Below, in pieces: positions 25,406 through 34,035 of a DNA stretch of 64,000 nt. Every line of letters starts with the position of its first letter. Positions within the stretch are counted from its first letter, which is position 1. The position numbers and the translations under genes were made by a program. The notes beneath the pieces are model-generated. The model was not told the DNA's origin. It worked only from the letters and a program-made list of their open reading frames with translations, and ran no database searches. Source of the stretch: Methanocalculus natronophilus (GTDB lineage: Archaea > Halobacteriota > Methanomicrobia > Methanomicrobiales > Methanocorpusculaceae); assembly GCF_038751955.1 (NCBI RefSeq), contig NZ_JBCEXH010000002.1, positions 291,665-355,664 on the forward strand, read 5' to 3'.

Positions 25406-26244
25406 GAATTGCATTTCGGGTTGCCTATATCGGCACGCGTTTTTCAGGCTCACAGCTTCAGCCTGAAGCCCGGACAGTGGAAGGGGTTATCATCGATGCT
25501 GCCTGCCGCCTCGGCCTCTTTTTGGACTTCAGGGAGGCCCGCTTTCTCTCTGCCGGGAGAACTGATGCTGGCGTCTCGGCAGCCGGCCAGGTGATTGCAT
25601 TCTCAACTCCGTATCCAAAACGTGCCGTCACAACACTCAACCGGATGCTTCCTCCCGACTGCTGGTGTACCGGGTGGGCAGTGGTTCATCCGGACTTTCA
25701 CCCACGCCACCATGCAACGAGCAGAACCTACCGCTATAGCTTCCCCTCAGAGGGCCTCGATTGCAGTGCTATGGCAGACGCGGCATCCTGGTTTGTGGGT
25801 GAGCACGACTTCACCCGGCTTTCCCGTCTTGAGGCTGGACGAAGCCCGGTTCGGCGGATCATCTCTGCATCAGTCTTCTCAGAGGATGACGCCCTCATCT
25901 TCGAGGTGAAGGGAGAGAGCTTCCTCTGGAACATGGTGAGGGGGATGGCAACGCTCCTCCAGGCTGCAGGCACCGGTCTCATCCAGCCGGATCAGATCAG
26001 ATCAATCCTTGCTGAAGAGGGGGCCAGGATACCGGCGGCACCGGCAGCCCCTCTCGTACTCTATGATGTTGATTTTGCTCTTGACTTTCATCAGATGGAG
26101 CCTTCAGAGAAAACACGCAGCTGGCTCGCTCTCGAGGAGGAGCGGATCATCGCAGAAAAAAAAGTGCTCGGGTGGTTATGCAGGGACAGCCTGGATATCC
26201 CGAGGAAGAAGCATACCTACAATAAACTGGGGCACCTGCTCTGA
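25402..26244 (+). CDS. truA: tRNA pseudouridine synthase A (TruA-type)
   Basis: Forms pseudouridine in the anticodon arm of tRNA (positions 38-40). The core is intact: VAYIGTRFSGSQLQP, catalytic Asp in LSAGRTDAGVSAAGQV, TSRTYRYSF, and FLWNMVRGMATLL. The frame is open back to ATG 25312 (310 residues), but those 30 residues lie inside the PHP gene and look non-conserved. GTG 25402 overlaps the PHP stop (GTGA), a typical coupled start, giving 280 residues. The 3' end overlaps the convergent downstream gene by 69 bp. Confidence 0.9.
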   Translation: MRIAFRVAYIGTRFSGSQLQPEARTVEGVIIDAACRLGLFLDFREARFLSAGRTDAGVSAAGQVIAFSTPYPKRAVTTLNRMLPPDCWCTGWAVVHPDFHPRHHATSRTYRYSFPSEGLDCSAMADAASWFVGEHDFTRLSRLEAGRSPVRRIISASVFSEDDALIFEVKGESFLWNMVRGMATLLQAAGTGLIQPDQIRSILAEEGARIPAAPAAPLVLYDVDFALDFHQMEPSEKTRSWLALEEERIIAEKKVLGWLCRDSLDIPRKKHTYNKLGHLL

Positions 26245-26799
26245 TGTCCTGACCGCAAGATGGAAATTTGCAGTCCGTGGATCTGAAAGCCCCCGGTAAT
26301 TGAGATAAATCTGGAAGTTTGTATCAACGACTGTGAGACCAAAAGTCTTGACAACCGCACGCCTCTCTGATATCAGCTTGTTCTCTCCCACCTCAAGCTT
26401 CTCTGTTGCACCATCAACTGCAATCATCATCTCGTCCTCTGTTGAGAGGGCAACCATGTCAATCCCACCGACGGTGACGGCCTTTCCAAGCGGGAACCAG
26501 ACATCATAGGTGGTGGTATAGGGGTATGTCGCTCCATCCACTGGTGGATAGATCACAACATTGAGTGTTGCAACAACGGCAACAACCCCGATTAAGAGGA
26601 TCACAAGCAGAATACCAAGGGTCTTCAGCCTGCTTTTCTTCTTCTTTTCGGGCTCCATGTACCTGATCTCATGGATCGTCTCTCTCTCCCGGGTTACCTG
26701 GGGAGATGGTTCCGGAGGTGTTGGCGGTGCCTCTACAGGTGGGTGGAGGGGATCCTGCTGAACCTCTGGTACGTCATCCTTCTTCTCATCATCTGTCAT
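26176..26799 (-). CDS. Single-pass membrane protein of unknown function
   Basis: 207 residues. An acidic/proline-rich N-terminal tail (PPVEAPPTPPEPSPQ), a basic stop KKKKSRLK, then one transmembrane helix (LGILLVILLIGVVAVVATLNVV, about residues 63-82) and an outside domain of about 120 residues (TTTYDVWFPLGKAVTVGGID, ending MLLPRDIQAVPA). The N-tail is cytoplasmic by the positive-inside rule. No family recognised. It ends 69 bp inside the convergent truA and lies downstream of the DUF2953-like/GerW genes on the same strand. Confidence 0.65.
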   Translation of the reverse strand: MTDDEKKDDVPEVQQDPLHPPVEAPPTPPEPSPQVTRERETIHEIRYMEPEKKKKSRLKTLGILLVILLIGVVAVVATLNVVIYPPVDGATYPYTTTYDVWFPLGKAVTVGGIDMVALSTEDEMMIAVDGATEKLEVGENKLISERRAVVKTFGLTVVDTNFQIYLNYRGLSDPRTANFHLAVRTSEQVPQFIVGMLLPRDIQAVPA

Positions 26800-26837
26800 A
26801 GTGCATCACACACAAAGAAAAGACGTAATCAAAATAT

Positions 26838-27443
26838 TTAAAGTATATGGGTGTGGCGCATGGTCGTTCTCACGATCGGAATAAGCGCCTGAATGAGTTC
26901 GAAAAGCGATCTGATTCGGATTCGTGCCCTGATCCTGATCGACCAGCTGGATTTGGTAAAATCCGGAACCACATTGATATGCAGGCGGCTGCCACTGCAT
27001 GCTCCCCGGACTCCGGCAAGCCATCCATAGAGTTCCCCGGTTCTGCCGGCATCCCCGGTACCGATTGTTCCATTGATGTACAGGGAATCCAGTGAGACAG
27101 GAAGTTTCAGGATCTGCCGGAGAGGCAGATCAGCCAGTCCTTCAGTTGAGTCCAAAAGGTCTTCTGTCGTTTCGTCTTCACCGGTTTCTCCGCTCATTCC
27201 CCCCGGATCGCGCATCCCCTCCTCTTCAGGTGCCAGTTCTCCAGACCAGATCGTCCTGTTCAGGACCTGGATATAAAGCATCCGCTCAGGAGCGAGGAGG
27301 ATCGTAACCGGCCCGACTGCCCCGCCCAGGTGCCACCCCCCGGGATCTGCCGATCCGAGGAGTGTCGTGCAGAAGGGAAGAAGAAAGGGGAGGATGATCC
27401 CCGCCAGGCATGCTGGTATGAGTATGATCAGGAAGAGATCCAT
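26838..27443 (-). CDS. DUF2953-like membrane-anchored protein
   Basis: 201 residues: an N-terminal hydrophobic anchor (LFLIILIPACLAGIILPFLL), a segment rich in Gly/Asp/Glu (MSGETGEDETTEDLLD), and a C-terminal domain with INGTIGTGDAGRTGELYGWL and RIRARIRIRSLFEL. This matches the general plan of DUF2953 proteins, which sit next to gerW in spore-forming Bacilli and in many archaea. Assignment rests mostly on the adjacent GerW gene (the two abut at 27443/27444). Function is unknown; it probably acts with GerW at the membrane. Confidence 0.6.
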   Translation of the reverse strand: MDLFLIILIPACLAGIILPFLLPFCTTLLGSADPGGWHLGGAVGPVTILLAPERMLYIQVLNRTIWSGELAPEEEGMRDPGGMSGETGEDETTEDLLDSTEGLADLPLRQILKLPVSLDSLYINGTIGTGDAGRTGELYGWLAGVRGACSGSRLHINVVPDFTKSSWSIRIRARIRIRSLFELIQALIPIVRTTMRHTHIL

Positions 27444-27803
27444 CTACTCTTTCTTTGTACCCCTGACCGCCTCAATGACCGAGGGGAGGGATTCAGCAGC
27501 AGTCGAGATCGCCTGTGCCACCTCTCCCTTCTTTCCGAGGTTGAAGATCTGGATGCCTTCTGGTCCCTTGACATCCTGGTGAATGATCATAACTGCAATC
27601 GGGGTGACGCCTGCACCGGCACCGCCGCCGGCACCGCTGCCATCATCTCCCTTCCCCTCACCCCCTCCAAAGCCGAACCCGACTGAGGATATGGTGAAGA
27701 TCGACCGGTCTCCTGATATGATTGGATCCGATACCAGGATATTTGATGATACCATCGTCTTGAGGTGCTCAAGGATTGCATCAAAGATTGTTCTCTCTGA
27801 CAT
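27444..27803 (-). CDS. GerW (YtfJ) family protein
   Basis: 119 residues. The family pattern is clear: an N-terminal helix (TIFDAILEHLKTMVSSNILVSDPI), a central glycine-rich stretch (VGFGFGGGEG... GAGGGAGAG), and VTPIAVMIIHQDVKGPEGIQIF. In Bacillus this family is tied to spore germination, but it is common in non-sporulating archaea, where its job is unknown. ATG 27803. It immediately precedes the DUF2953-like gene, so the pair is an operon. The promoter lies in the 127-bp spacer shared with the divergent trp operon. Confidence 0.85.
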   Translation of the reverse strand: MSERTIFDAILEHLKTMVSSNILVSDPIISGDRSIFTISSVGFGFGGGEGKGDDGSGAGGGAGAGVTPIAVMIIHQDVKGPEGIQIFNLGKKGEVAQAISTAAESLPSVIEAVRGTKKE

Positions 27804-27886
27804 GGTAGTGAGATGGCATCACATGCAATATAAGGATGTGGCGTGCCGGGAGCAGGAGGGCCTTAAGACACATCTATACAACAATG

Positions 27887-27907
27887 TATAAATATGTTCA
27901 TAACATA
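27887..27907 (+). promoter_or_regulatory. trp operon TATA box with overlapping palindrome
   Basis: TATAAATA at 27887-27894 overlaps a palindrome TATGTT-CAT-AACATA (27893-27907). Transcription would begin near 27915, giving a very short leader before trpE ATG 27931. A repressor on the palindrome would block TBP/TFB or polymerase. A TGTATA element at 27885-27890 resembles the TGTACA TRP box described for Methanothermobacter TrpY, but the match is weak. Confidence 0.6.
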
Positions 27908-27930
27908 CACTCTTCCATGCAAACTGATAC

Positions 27931-29181
27931 ATGCACTGCGGTGATGCCGTCGGACTGGCATCCCCCGCACCCGCGCTCTCTCTTCCCCTGAAGGGAGCAG
28001 ATCCGGTTGCGGTCTATCATGCCCTTGCCGATGGGCCGGGGTATCTTCTTGAATTCCCGGGTCTCCCGGCAACAGTCGGTCTGGATGCTGAGGTGATCAC
28101 CCTCCCACACGATCCCTATGACACCCTCAGGGCGATCTCATGTGACGGCCCCTTCTCTCCTGCAGGCTATCTTGGATATGAGGGAGGAGGCCATTTTCTC
28201 GCAGCAACTGATGCAGTCCTCATCTACCAGGACCAGGTTACCCTCTTCTCCAGAAGAGAGGGACGGGAAGGCAAGGCACGTCTTGCCAGGATGGCAGATC
28301 TGTTGCTCTCGTGTGATCTCGTCTATCCTCTCCCACCGGACAGGGAGATTCCCCGGGATCTTTCGGCGACCATGGATCGGCCCACGTATACAGATGGTGT
28401 CAGGAACCTGAAGTCGCATATCCGTGACGGCGACTGCTACCAGGCAGTCCTCTCCCGGAGAACAGATATCCCGTTTGTGGGACGCCCTCTTGGCATATAT
28501 GCAAAACTCCGCTCACACAATCCCTCCTGTTATGGATACTTCCTTGATTATGGATATACACAGGTGGCAGGTGAGAGTCCTGAGATGCTTGTTTCAGCAG
28601 CAGGCAGCACCATTACAACTGTTCCGATCGCAGGGACACGCCCACGGGGTAAAAGCCCCGCAGAAGATGCGGTTTTTGCAGCCGACCTCCTCAATGATCC
28701 AAAAGAGCGATCTGAACACCTGATGCTTGTGGATCTTGCACGAAACGATATCGGGAGGGTTGCTGAATACGGCTCAGTTGCAGTCTCCCGGTATGCAGAG
28801 GTTGCCCGGTACCCGACTGTTCAGCATATCGTCTCAACAGTCACGGGGAAGGCTGCGGCAGGCCGTGACGGCTATGATGCCCTCCGTGCCTGTTTTCCGG
28901 CAGGAACGGTTACCGGAGCTCCCAAAAAGCGTGCAATGGAGCTTATTGCTGCTGCCGAGCATTCGCCCCGGGGCATCTATTCGGGTGCCGTTGGTATTGC
29001 AGGCAGGGAGTCGCTTGCCTTTGCGATCACCATCAGGACTGTTGTTGTCAGGGATGGGATTGCGTCTGTCCAGGCAGGTGCCGGGATCGTGGCGGGATCT
29101 GATCCGGATCGCGAGTTTGATGAGACGATGATGAAGGCAGAACATTGTCTCAGGGCAGTGGTCTCGGCAGGGGAGGTGTAG
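27931..29181 (+). CDS. trpE: Anthranilate synthase component I
   Basis: Converts chorismate to anthranilate with ammonia supplied by TrpG; first committed step of tryptophan synthesis. 416 residues, compact. Chorismate-binding landmarks include the GNCYQ-type DGDCYQAVLSRR, AGESPEMLV, PIAGTRPRGKS, DLARNDIGRVAEYGSV and FPAGTVTGAPKKRAMELI, all intact. The N-terminal feedback site is short; the usual LLES Trp-binding motif is replaced by YLLEFPG. ATG 27931. First gene of trpEGDCFBA; trpG begins 5 bp after its stop. Confidence 0.96.
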   Translation: MHCGDAVGLASPAPALSLPLKGADPVAVYHALADGPGYLLEFPGLPATVGLDAEVITLPHDPYDTLRAISCDGPFSPAGYLGYEGGGHFLAATDAVLIYQDQVTLFSRREGREGKARLARMADLLLSCDLVYPLPPDREIPRDLSATMDRPTYTDGVRNLKSHIRDGDCYQAVLSRRTDIPFVGRPLGIYAKLRSHNPSCYGYFLDYGYTQVAGESPEMLVSAAGSTITTVPIAGTRPRGKSPAEDAVFAADLLNDPKERSEHLMLVDLARNDIGRVAEYGSVAVSRYAEVARYPTVQHIVSTVTGKAAAGRDGYDALRACFPAGTVTGAPKKRAMELIAAAEHSPRGIYSGAVGIAGRESLAFAITIRTVVVRDGIASVQAGAGIVAGSDPDREFDETMMKAEHCLRAVVSAGEV

Positions 29182-29186
29182 GCTGT

Positions 29187-29765
29187 ATGAAGGTGGCAAT
29201 CATCGACTGCTTTGACAGCTTCAGCTACAACCTGCTCCAGATCGTCGGGAGCCTTGGGGCCGATCCGGTGGTGATCCAACCAGACGAACCCCTGGCTGCG
29301 GTCACCGCAGAAGAGCCGGACCGAATCATCCTCTCACCCGGCCCCGGCAGGCCAGGGGATCTCGATCTCCCGCTTGCGGTGCTTTTGGAGTATGTAAAAA
29401 AGGTTCCGGTTCTCGGAGTCTGCCTTGGACACCAGGCGATCTGCTCTTTTTTTGGCGGACGGATCATCCATGCCCCCCGTCCGGTTCACGGGGAGGTTTC
29501 AGCGATCTCTCATGACGGGTGCGGTATCTACCGGGAGATGCCAAATCCTCTCGCAGCGGTCCGGTACCATTCGCTTATCATTGATTCATCCACGCTCCCG
29601 GCCGAACTGGTCATCACTGCCTATTCCCTGGATGATCACCTCCCGATGGGGATCCGTCACCGCTCCTTCCCGCTTGAAGGGGTGCAGTTCCATCCTGAGA
29701 GTTTCGGAACCGGGATCGGCACCCATCTCGTGGCCGCCTTTCTCAAAAGGAGTGTGGCTGCATGA
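29187..29765 (+). CDS. trpG: Anthranilate synthase component II (glutamine amidotransferase)
   Basis: Class I glutamine amidotransferase that feeds ammonia to TrpE. 192 residues from ATG 29187 (MKVAIIDCFDSFSYNL). Catalytic Cys in GVCLGHQAIC and the His-Glu pair in VQFHPESFGT; oxyanion region LSPGPGRPGD. The frame is open upstream into trpE, but the conserved start is clear. It overlaps trpD by 4 bp (ATGA). Confidence 0.97.
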   Translation: MKVAIIDCFDSFSYNLLQIVGSLGADPVVIQPDEPLAAVTAEEPDRIILSPGPGRPGDLDLPLAVLLEYVKKVPVLGVCLGHQAICSFFGGRIIHAPRPVHGEVSAISHDGCGIYREMPNPLAAVRYHSLIIDSSTLPAELVITAYSLDDHLPMGIRHRSFPLEGVQFHPESFGTGIGTHLVAAFLKRSVAA

Positions 29766-30778
29766 TCCAGGAGGTATGCCGGGCGATAGCAGATGGCACC
29801 CCTCTTCCAGCAGGAGGCATTGCGCATGCCTTTCTGGATCTCGTCAGTGGATCCGCAACACCGGCACAGGCAGGGGCGTTCCTCTTTGCCATGCAGCATT
29901 ATCCCCTGGATGGCAGCGATCTCGCAACCTGTGCCGGTATCCTGCTCTCTCATGCACGAAGAATCACGATCACCGGGCCAAACCCGCCAATTGATACCTG
30001 TGGAACAGGCGGCGATCACGCGATGACGTTTAATATCAGTACCGCCGCCGCGTTTGTTGCAGCAGGTGCAGGGATACCGGTCTTCAAACATGGAAACCGG
30101 GCAGTGACCGGGGTCTCGGGATCTGCCGATGTACTGGGGGTTCTTGGCGTTGCCCCTGCCTCGTCACAGGCGGAGGCAGACCGGTTTCTCAAGGGGTGTG
30201 GGATTGCGTTTCTTCCGGCACGGGAGTACCATCCCGCGCTCCTGAGGCTTGGAAGCATCCGGTCAGAGCTCGGCTTCAGGACGATATTCAATATCACAGG
30301 CCCGCTCTGCCATCCGGCAGGAGCGGTCAACCGGGTGCTGGGTGTTGCAGATCCAGGACTTCTCCACCCGATGGCTGACGCACTTCAGCGGCTTGGGGTG
30401 TCGCATGCCCTTGTCGTCTCCGGCAACGGCCTTGATGAACTATCTCTTGATGGAGAGAACCGGGTCGCCGAACTGTGCCGGGGCAGGATCAGAGACTACC
30501 AGTTTGCAGCAGGGGATCTGGGTCTTTCTCCAGCACCGCCGGACGTGTTTGCCGTTTCATCACCAAAAGAGAGTGCGGCAGTCATCAGGCATCTCCTTGC
30601 GGGTGGCGAGGGTCCTGCACGGGATATTGTGCTCCTGAATGCGGCAGGTGCCATCATGGTCGGTGGGGGAGGTGCAACACTGCCTGCTGCCCTCTCAGCA
30701 GCAGAACGATCCATTGATGCAGGCAGGGCGCTTGCATCGCTTGAACGTGCAGTGGAGATCTCCGGGGGTTCTGTATGA
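29762..30778 (+). CDS. trpD: Anthranilate phosphoribosyltransferase
   Basis: Transfers phosphoribose from PRPP to anthranilate. 338 residues, usual length. The PRPP/Mg motif DTCGTGGDHAMTFNIST, KHGNRAVTGVSGSADVL, and FNITGPLCHPA are all present. ATG 29762 overlaps the trpG stop, and its stop overlaps trpC ATG 30775, so the operon is tightly coupled. Confidence 0.97.
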   Translation: MIQEVCRAIADGTPLPAGGIAHAFLDLVSGSATPAQAGAFLFAMQHYPLDGSDLATCAGILLSHARRITITGPNPPIDTCGTGGDHAMTFNISTAAAFVAAGAGIPVFKHGNRAVTGVSGSADVLGVLGVAPASSQAEADRFLKGCGIAFLPAREYHPALLRLGSIRSELGFRTIFNITGPLCHPAGAVNRVLGVADPGLLHPMADALQRLGVSHALVVSGNGLDELSLDGENRVAELCRGRIRDYQFAAGDLGLSPAPPDVFAVSSPKESAAVIRHLLAGGEGPARDIVLLNAAGAIMVGGGGATLPAALSAAERSIDAGRALASLERAVEISGGSV

Positions 30779-31518
30779 TCCTTGATGCTATCGTGCAATC
30801 ATCCCGGAAACGGGCTGCAGATCTTTTGGAGTTCTCCAACCGGGAACTGCCCCCTTGTCGGAGCCTTGAACAGGCAATCCTCTCCAGGCAACCTGCTGTC
30901 ATCGGTGAGGTGAAGTATGCCTCGCCTGCGGGCATGACAGGTGCGGTGCTGCCGCCGGGCCCATTTGCTGCTGCACTTGCCGCAGGCGGCGCAGCTGCCA
31001 TCTCGGTGCTGACTGAGCCGACCGTCTTCAGGGGGGACCCCTCCTTTATCCCGGTGGTGCGGCGGTATGTCAGCCTCCCGATCCTGAGGAAGGACATCCT
31101 GGTGGATTTTGCACAGATCAGGGAGAGCCGGGCAATCGGTGCGGACGCTGTCCTGCTGATCGCCTCGGTTCTCGGATCAGATCTCCTGGATTTTGTCAGG
31201 TATGCGTATACCTGCGGCCTTGAGCCGGTTGTCGAGGTGGCGTGCGAAGAGGAAGTCGAAGCCGCCCTTGCAACACCCGCCCGGATCATCGGTATCAATA
31301 ACCGTGATCTTACAACCCTCGCAATCGATCCAAATCGGTCATTCCATCTTGCCCCGCAGGTGAGGTCAGCTGGCAGGATTGCGGTTGCAATGAGCGGGAT
31401 CGCTCATCCTGAGCAGGTGAAGGCATACCAGGACTGCTGTTCTGCGGTTCTGATCGGATCAGCCATTGCGGCAGCAGCTGACCCGGAAGCTGCCATGGAG
31501 CGGTTTGTATGTATGTAA
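30775..31518 (+). CDS. trpC: Indole-3-glycerol phosphate synthase
   Basis: Ring closure of CdRP to indole-3-glycerol phosphate, (beta/alpha)8 barrel of 247 residues. Catalytic Lys in IGEVKYASPAG, Lys in LRKDILVD, Glu in EPVVEV and Asn in GINNRDLTTL are in place; the first motif has a YASPAG variant of the usual xSPSxG. It overlaps trpF by 10 bp. Confidence 0.96.
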   Translation: MILDAIVQSSRKRAADLLEFSNRELPPCRSLEQAILSRQPAVIGEVKYASPAGMTGAVLPPGPFAAALAAGGAAAISVLTEPTVFRGDPSFIPVVRRYVSLPILRKDILVDFAQIRESRAIGADAVLLIASVLGSDLLDFVRYAYTCGLEPVVEVACEEEVEAALATPARIIGINNRDLTTLAIDPNRSFHLAPQVRSAGRIAVAMSGIAHPEQVKAYQDCCSAVLIGSAIAAAADPEAAMERFVCM

Positions 31519-32081
31519 AGGTCTGTGGTATCACCAGCCCCGCCGATGCCAGATCAGCGGTTGCCGCGGGTGCGGATGCAATCGGCGTCATCCTCTTCAC
31601 CCCGTCGTCACGGGCAGTCACCCCCCGCCGGGCAGAGACGATCCTCTCCGCGGTCAGGGGCGAGGTGGAGACGGTCTGTGTCACGACGACACGGTCGCCT
31701 GCTGCTCTCAGGAGACTCTACCGGCTCAATCCGGATGCAGTCCAGATCTATCACGGCCAGAGGGTCCCGGATCGCTTCACCTGCATCGCCGCATGGGACG
31801 GGCTCTCAAATCCGCCTGAGGATGCGGACCGGCTTCTGCTGGATGCCTCGCACGGCAGGGGCATCCCCCTTGATCTCCCTGCTGCAGAAGCGGCAATGTG
31901 CAGAACCGGTCATCCCATCATCGTCTCGGGAGGGCTCCATCCGGCAACCGTTGCCCTGGTGATTCAGCAGCTTGACCCGGCGGGAGTCGATGTCTCAAGC
32001 GGTATTGAACTGCGTCCGGGTGTGAAGGATATGCAGCTGATGAAACATTTTGTCACTGCCTGCAGGATGGGTGCGGTATGA
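31509..32081 (+). CDS. trpF: Phosphoribosylanthranilate isomerase
   Basis: Amadori rearrangement of PRA to CdRP; 190-residue (beta/alpha)8 barrel. Catalytic Cys in [13 protein letters not shown] and catalytic Asp in [10 protein letters not shown], with phosphate-binding VSGGLHP and GVDVSSGIE loops. The open frame starts at ATG 31509, 10 bp inside trpC; translation is presumably coupled. Its last bases overlap trpB ATG 32078. Confidence 0.95.
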   Translation: MYVKVCGITSPADARSAVAAGADAIGVILFTPSSRAVTPRRAETILSAVRGEVETVCVTTTRSPAALRRLYRLNPDAVQIYHGQRVPDRFTCIAAWDGLSNPPEDADRLLLDASHGRGIPLDLPAAEAAMCRTGHPIIVSGGLHPATVALVIQQLDPAGVDVSSGIELRPGVKDMQLMKHFVTACRMGAV

Positions 32082-33241
32082 CTCCGGGGAGGTTTGGGAT
32101 CTATGGCGGCTGTTATGCCCCGGAGATCCTTCTGTCGCCGCTTGAGGATCTTTGTCTCTCCTATGCGGCATTCAGGGAGGATGAACAGGCAATGGATGAA
32201 CTCTCCCTCCTCCTCTCCCGGTATGCCGGCCGGGAGACCCCGCTGTATCGTTGCAGAAACCTTGGAAAGGAGACCGGGGTTTCCATCTGCCTGAAACGGG
32301 AGGATCTCCTGCATGGCGGGGCTCATAAGATAAATAACACACTCGGCCAGGCGCTTCTTGCAGAGAAAAGCGGCAAAAAACGCCTGATCGCAGAGACCGG
32401 TGCGGGCCAGCACGGGGTTGCAACAGCAATGGCCGGAGCAGTCCTCGGTCTTCAGGTGGAGGTCTTCATGGGGAGTCTCGATATGCAGCGGCAGGCGCAG
32501 AACGTCGCCAGGATGGAGTTGCTTGGAGCAACCGTCACCCCGGTTTCGACCGGCTCCGGCACGCTCTCGGATGCAGTCGATGAAGCGCTCCGGAACTGGG
32601 CAGCCACTGCTCAGGACTCCCACTACCTGATCGGCTCCTGTGTCGGGCCTCATCCGTTCCCTGAGATTGTCCGTGATTTCCAGTCTGTTATCGGGAGGGA
32701 GCTCTCCATCCAGTCAGTCAGCCAGCATGGACGGCTTCCTGATGCGGTGGTTGCCTGTGTCGGCGGGGGATCAAATGCGATCGGGACATTCTCCCCGCTC
32801 ATCAATGATTCCGTGAGGCTGGTCGGTGCCGAGGCAGGAGGAGTCGGTTCGGATCCCGGTTCACACGGGGCTTCGCTCTGCTCTGGAACCCCCGGCATCC
32901 TCCATGGAGCATTCACCTCGGTGCTGCAGGATGATGAGGGGCAGATATCCTTCACCCACAGCATCTCGGCAGGACTTGACTACCCGGGTGTCGGCCCGGA
33001 GCATGCCTTCCTCAGGGATGCCGGGCGGGTGGAGTACATGACTGTATCTGACAGCGAGGCGATCGCTGCCTTCCGCCTCCTCTCCCGGACTGAAGGGATC
33101 ATCCCGGCACTGGAGTCTGCTCATGCGGTTGCAGCAGCTCTCAGGCTTGCAGATGATATGGAGTCTGGATCCATGATCGCCGTCACCCTCTCGGGGCGGG
33201 GAGACAAGGATCTCGCCACTGTGCTGGAGGCGGGCCTGTGA
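32078..33241 (+). CDS. trpB: Tryptophan synthase beta subunit
   Basis: PLP enzyme joining indole and serine; 387 residues, trpB1-type as expected beside trpA. Schiff-base Lys in [12 protein letters not shown], catalytic Glu in [12 protein letters not shown], phosphate loop [10 protein letters not shown]. Residues equivalent to betaArg141 ([10 protein letters not shown]) and betaAsp305 ([10 protein letters not shown]) are conserved. At the position of Salmonella betaLys167 (TLKDACNEALRDW) it reads [13 protein letters not shown], so Lys is replaced by Ser164 here. That Lys normally forms a salt bridge with alphaAsp56, which is also replaced in the neighbouring TrpA. Coupled to trpA by overlap (GTGA). 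Confidence 0.96.
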   Translation: MTPGRFGIYGGCYAPEILLSPLEDLCLSYAAFREDEQAMDELSLLLSRYAGRETPLYRCRNLGKETGVSICLKREDLLHGGAHKINNTLGQALLAEKSGKKRLIAETGAGQHGVATAMAGAVLGLQVEVFMGSLDMQRQAQNVARMELLGATVTPVSTGSGTLSDAVDEALRNWAATAQDSHYLIGSCVGPHPFPEIVRDFQSVIGRELSIQSVSQHGRLPDAVVACVGGGSNAIGTFSPLINDSVRLVGAEAGGVGSDPGSHGASLCSGTPGILHGAFTSVLQDDEGQISFTHSISAGLDYPGVGPEHAFLRDAGRVEYMTVSDSEAIAAFRLLSRTEGIIPALESAHAVAAALRLADDMESGSMIAVTLSGRGDKDLATVLEAGL

Positions 33242-34035
33242 ACAGGATAGACGCGGCCTTTGGCGCAGGCAATGGCCCTCTCCTGGTCGCCTGCACGGTG
33301 GCGGGCGATCCATCTCCGGATGAATCACGGGCAGTGATCCGGGCACTTATTGACGCAGGTGCTGATATGCTGGAACTGATTGTTCCTGCCACAAACACGG
33401 TGGCGGACGGGCCGGTGATCTGCCGTGCCCATGAGCGGGCGATTGCTGCCGGATGCGGACTGAACACGGTCTTCTCCCTGATCCAGGAGATCCGAACCTA
33501 TAGTGAGATCCCAATCGTGCTGATGACTTATGCAAACCCGGTGGTTGTCATGGGCGAAGAGCGGTTCTGCGCCGAACTCGCTCATGCAGGCGGGGACGGG
33601 CTTCTGGTGGTTGATATGCCGCCTGAAGAGGTCTCTGTACCGGATACGGAGATCGATCGGATCTTCATCATTGCCCCCTCCACTCCGGTTTCGAGGATAG
33701 AGAAGATTGCAGCATCAGGAGGGGGATTTCTCTATCTTGTCTCTGCACCCGGTGTCACGGGGAGGCGCGCCCATCTGCCAGGGGATCTCGGCAGGAGGAT
33801 CGATATCGCAAAAGAGGTCTCCCGCCTGCCGGTTGCGGTTGGTTTTGGGATCGGCTCTCCGGATACCGCGTATGAGGCAGTCGCCGCAGGTGCCGATGCG
33901 GTGATCGTCGGCTCAGCCATCAGTTGGGCTATAGAGGATCAGAGGGGCGATCCGGCGAAGGCTGTTGCGGCGGTGGTTAAAAGTATTAAAGCCGGGATCG
34001 GCCCCGTGAGAACCCCTCGATCCTCCGGGCAATGA
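33238..34035 (+). CDS. trpA: Tryptophan synthase alpha subunit with altered loop 2
   Basis: Cleaves indole-3-glycerol phosphate and passes indole to TrpB. 265 residues from GTG 33238. Catalytic Glu46 (equivalent to Glu49) and Asp57 (Asp60) are kept in [16 protein letters not shown], and the loop-6 Thr is kept in [13 protein letters not shown]. However, the normally near-invariant PFSDP of loop 2 reads PATNT, so alphaAsp56 is Asn53. It is the last gene of trpEGDCFBA; its 3' end overlaps the convergent regulator gene by 50 bp. Confidence 0.95.
   Translation: MNRIDAAFGAGNGPLLVACTVAGDPSPDESRAVIRALIDAGADMLELIVPATNTVADGPVICRAHERAIAAGCGLNTVFSLIQEIRTYSEIPIVLMTYANPVVVMGEERFCAELAHAGGDGLLVVDMPPEEVSVPDTEIDRIFIIAPSTPVSRIEKIAASGGGFLYLVSAPGVTGRRAHLPGDLGRRIDIAKEVSRLPVAVGFGIGSPDTAYEAVAAGADAVIVGSAISWAIEDQRGDPAKAVAAVVKSIKAGIGPVRTPRSSGQ

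Noticed and set aside
27917..27991. Short frame MQTDTCTAV... before trpE as an attenuator leader peptide
   Set aside because: It overlaps trpE coding, has a single Trp and no terminator/antiterminator stems; archaeal attenuation of this kind is not established.
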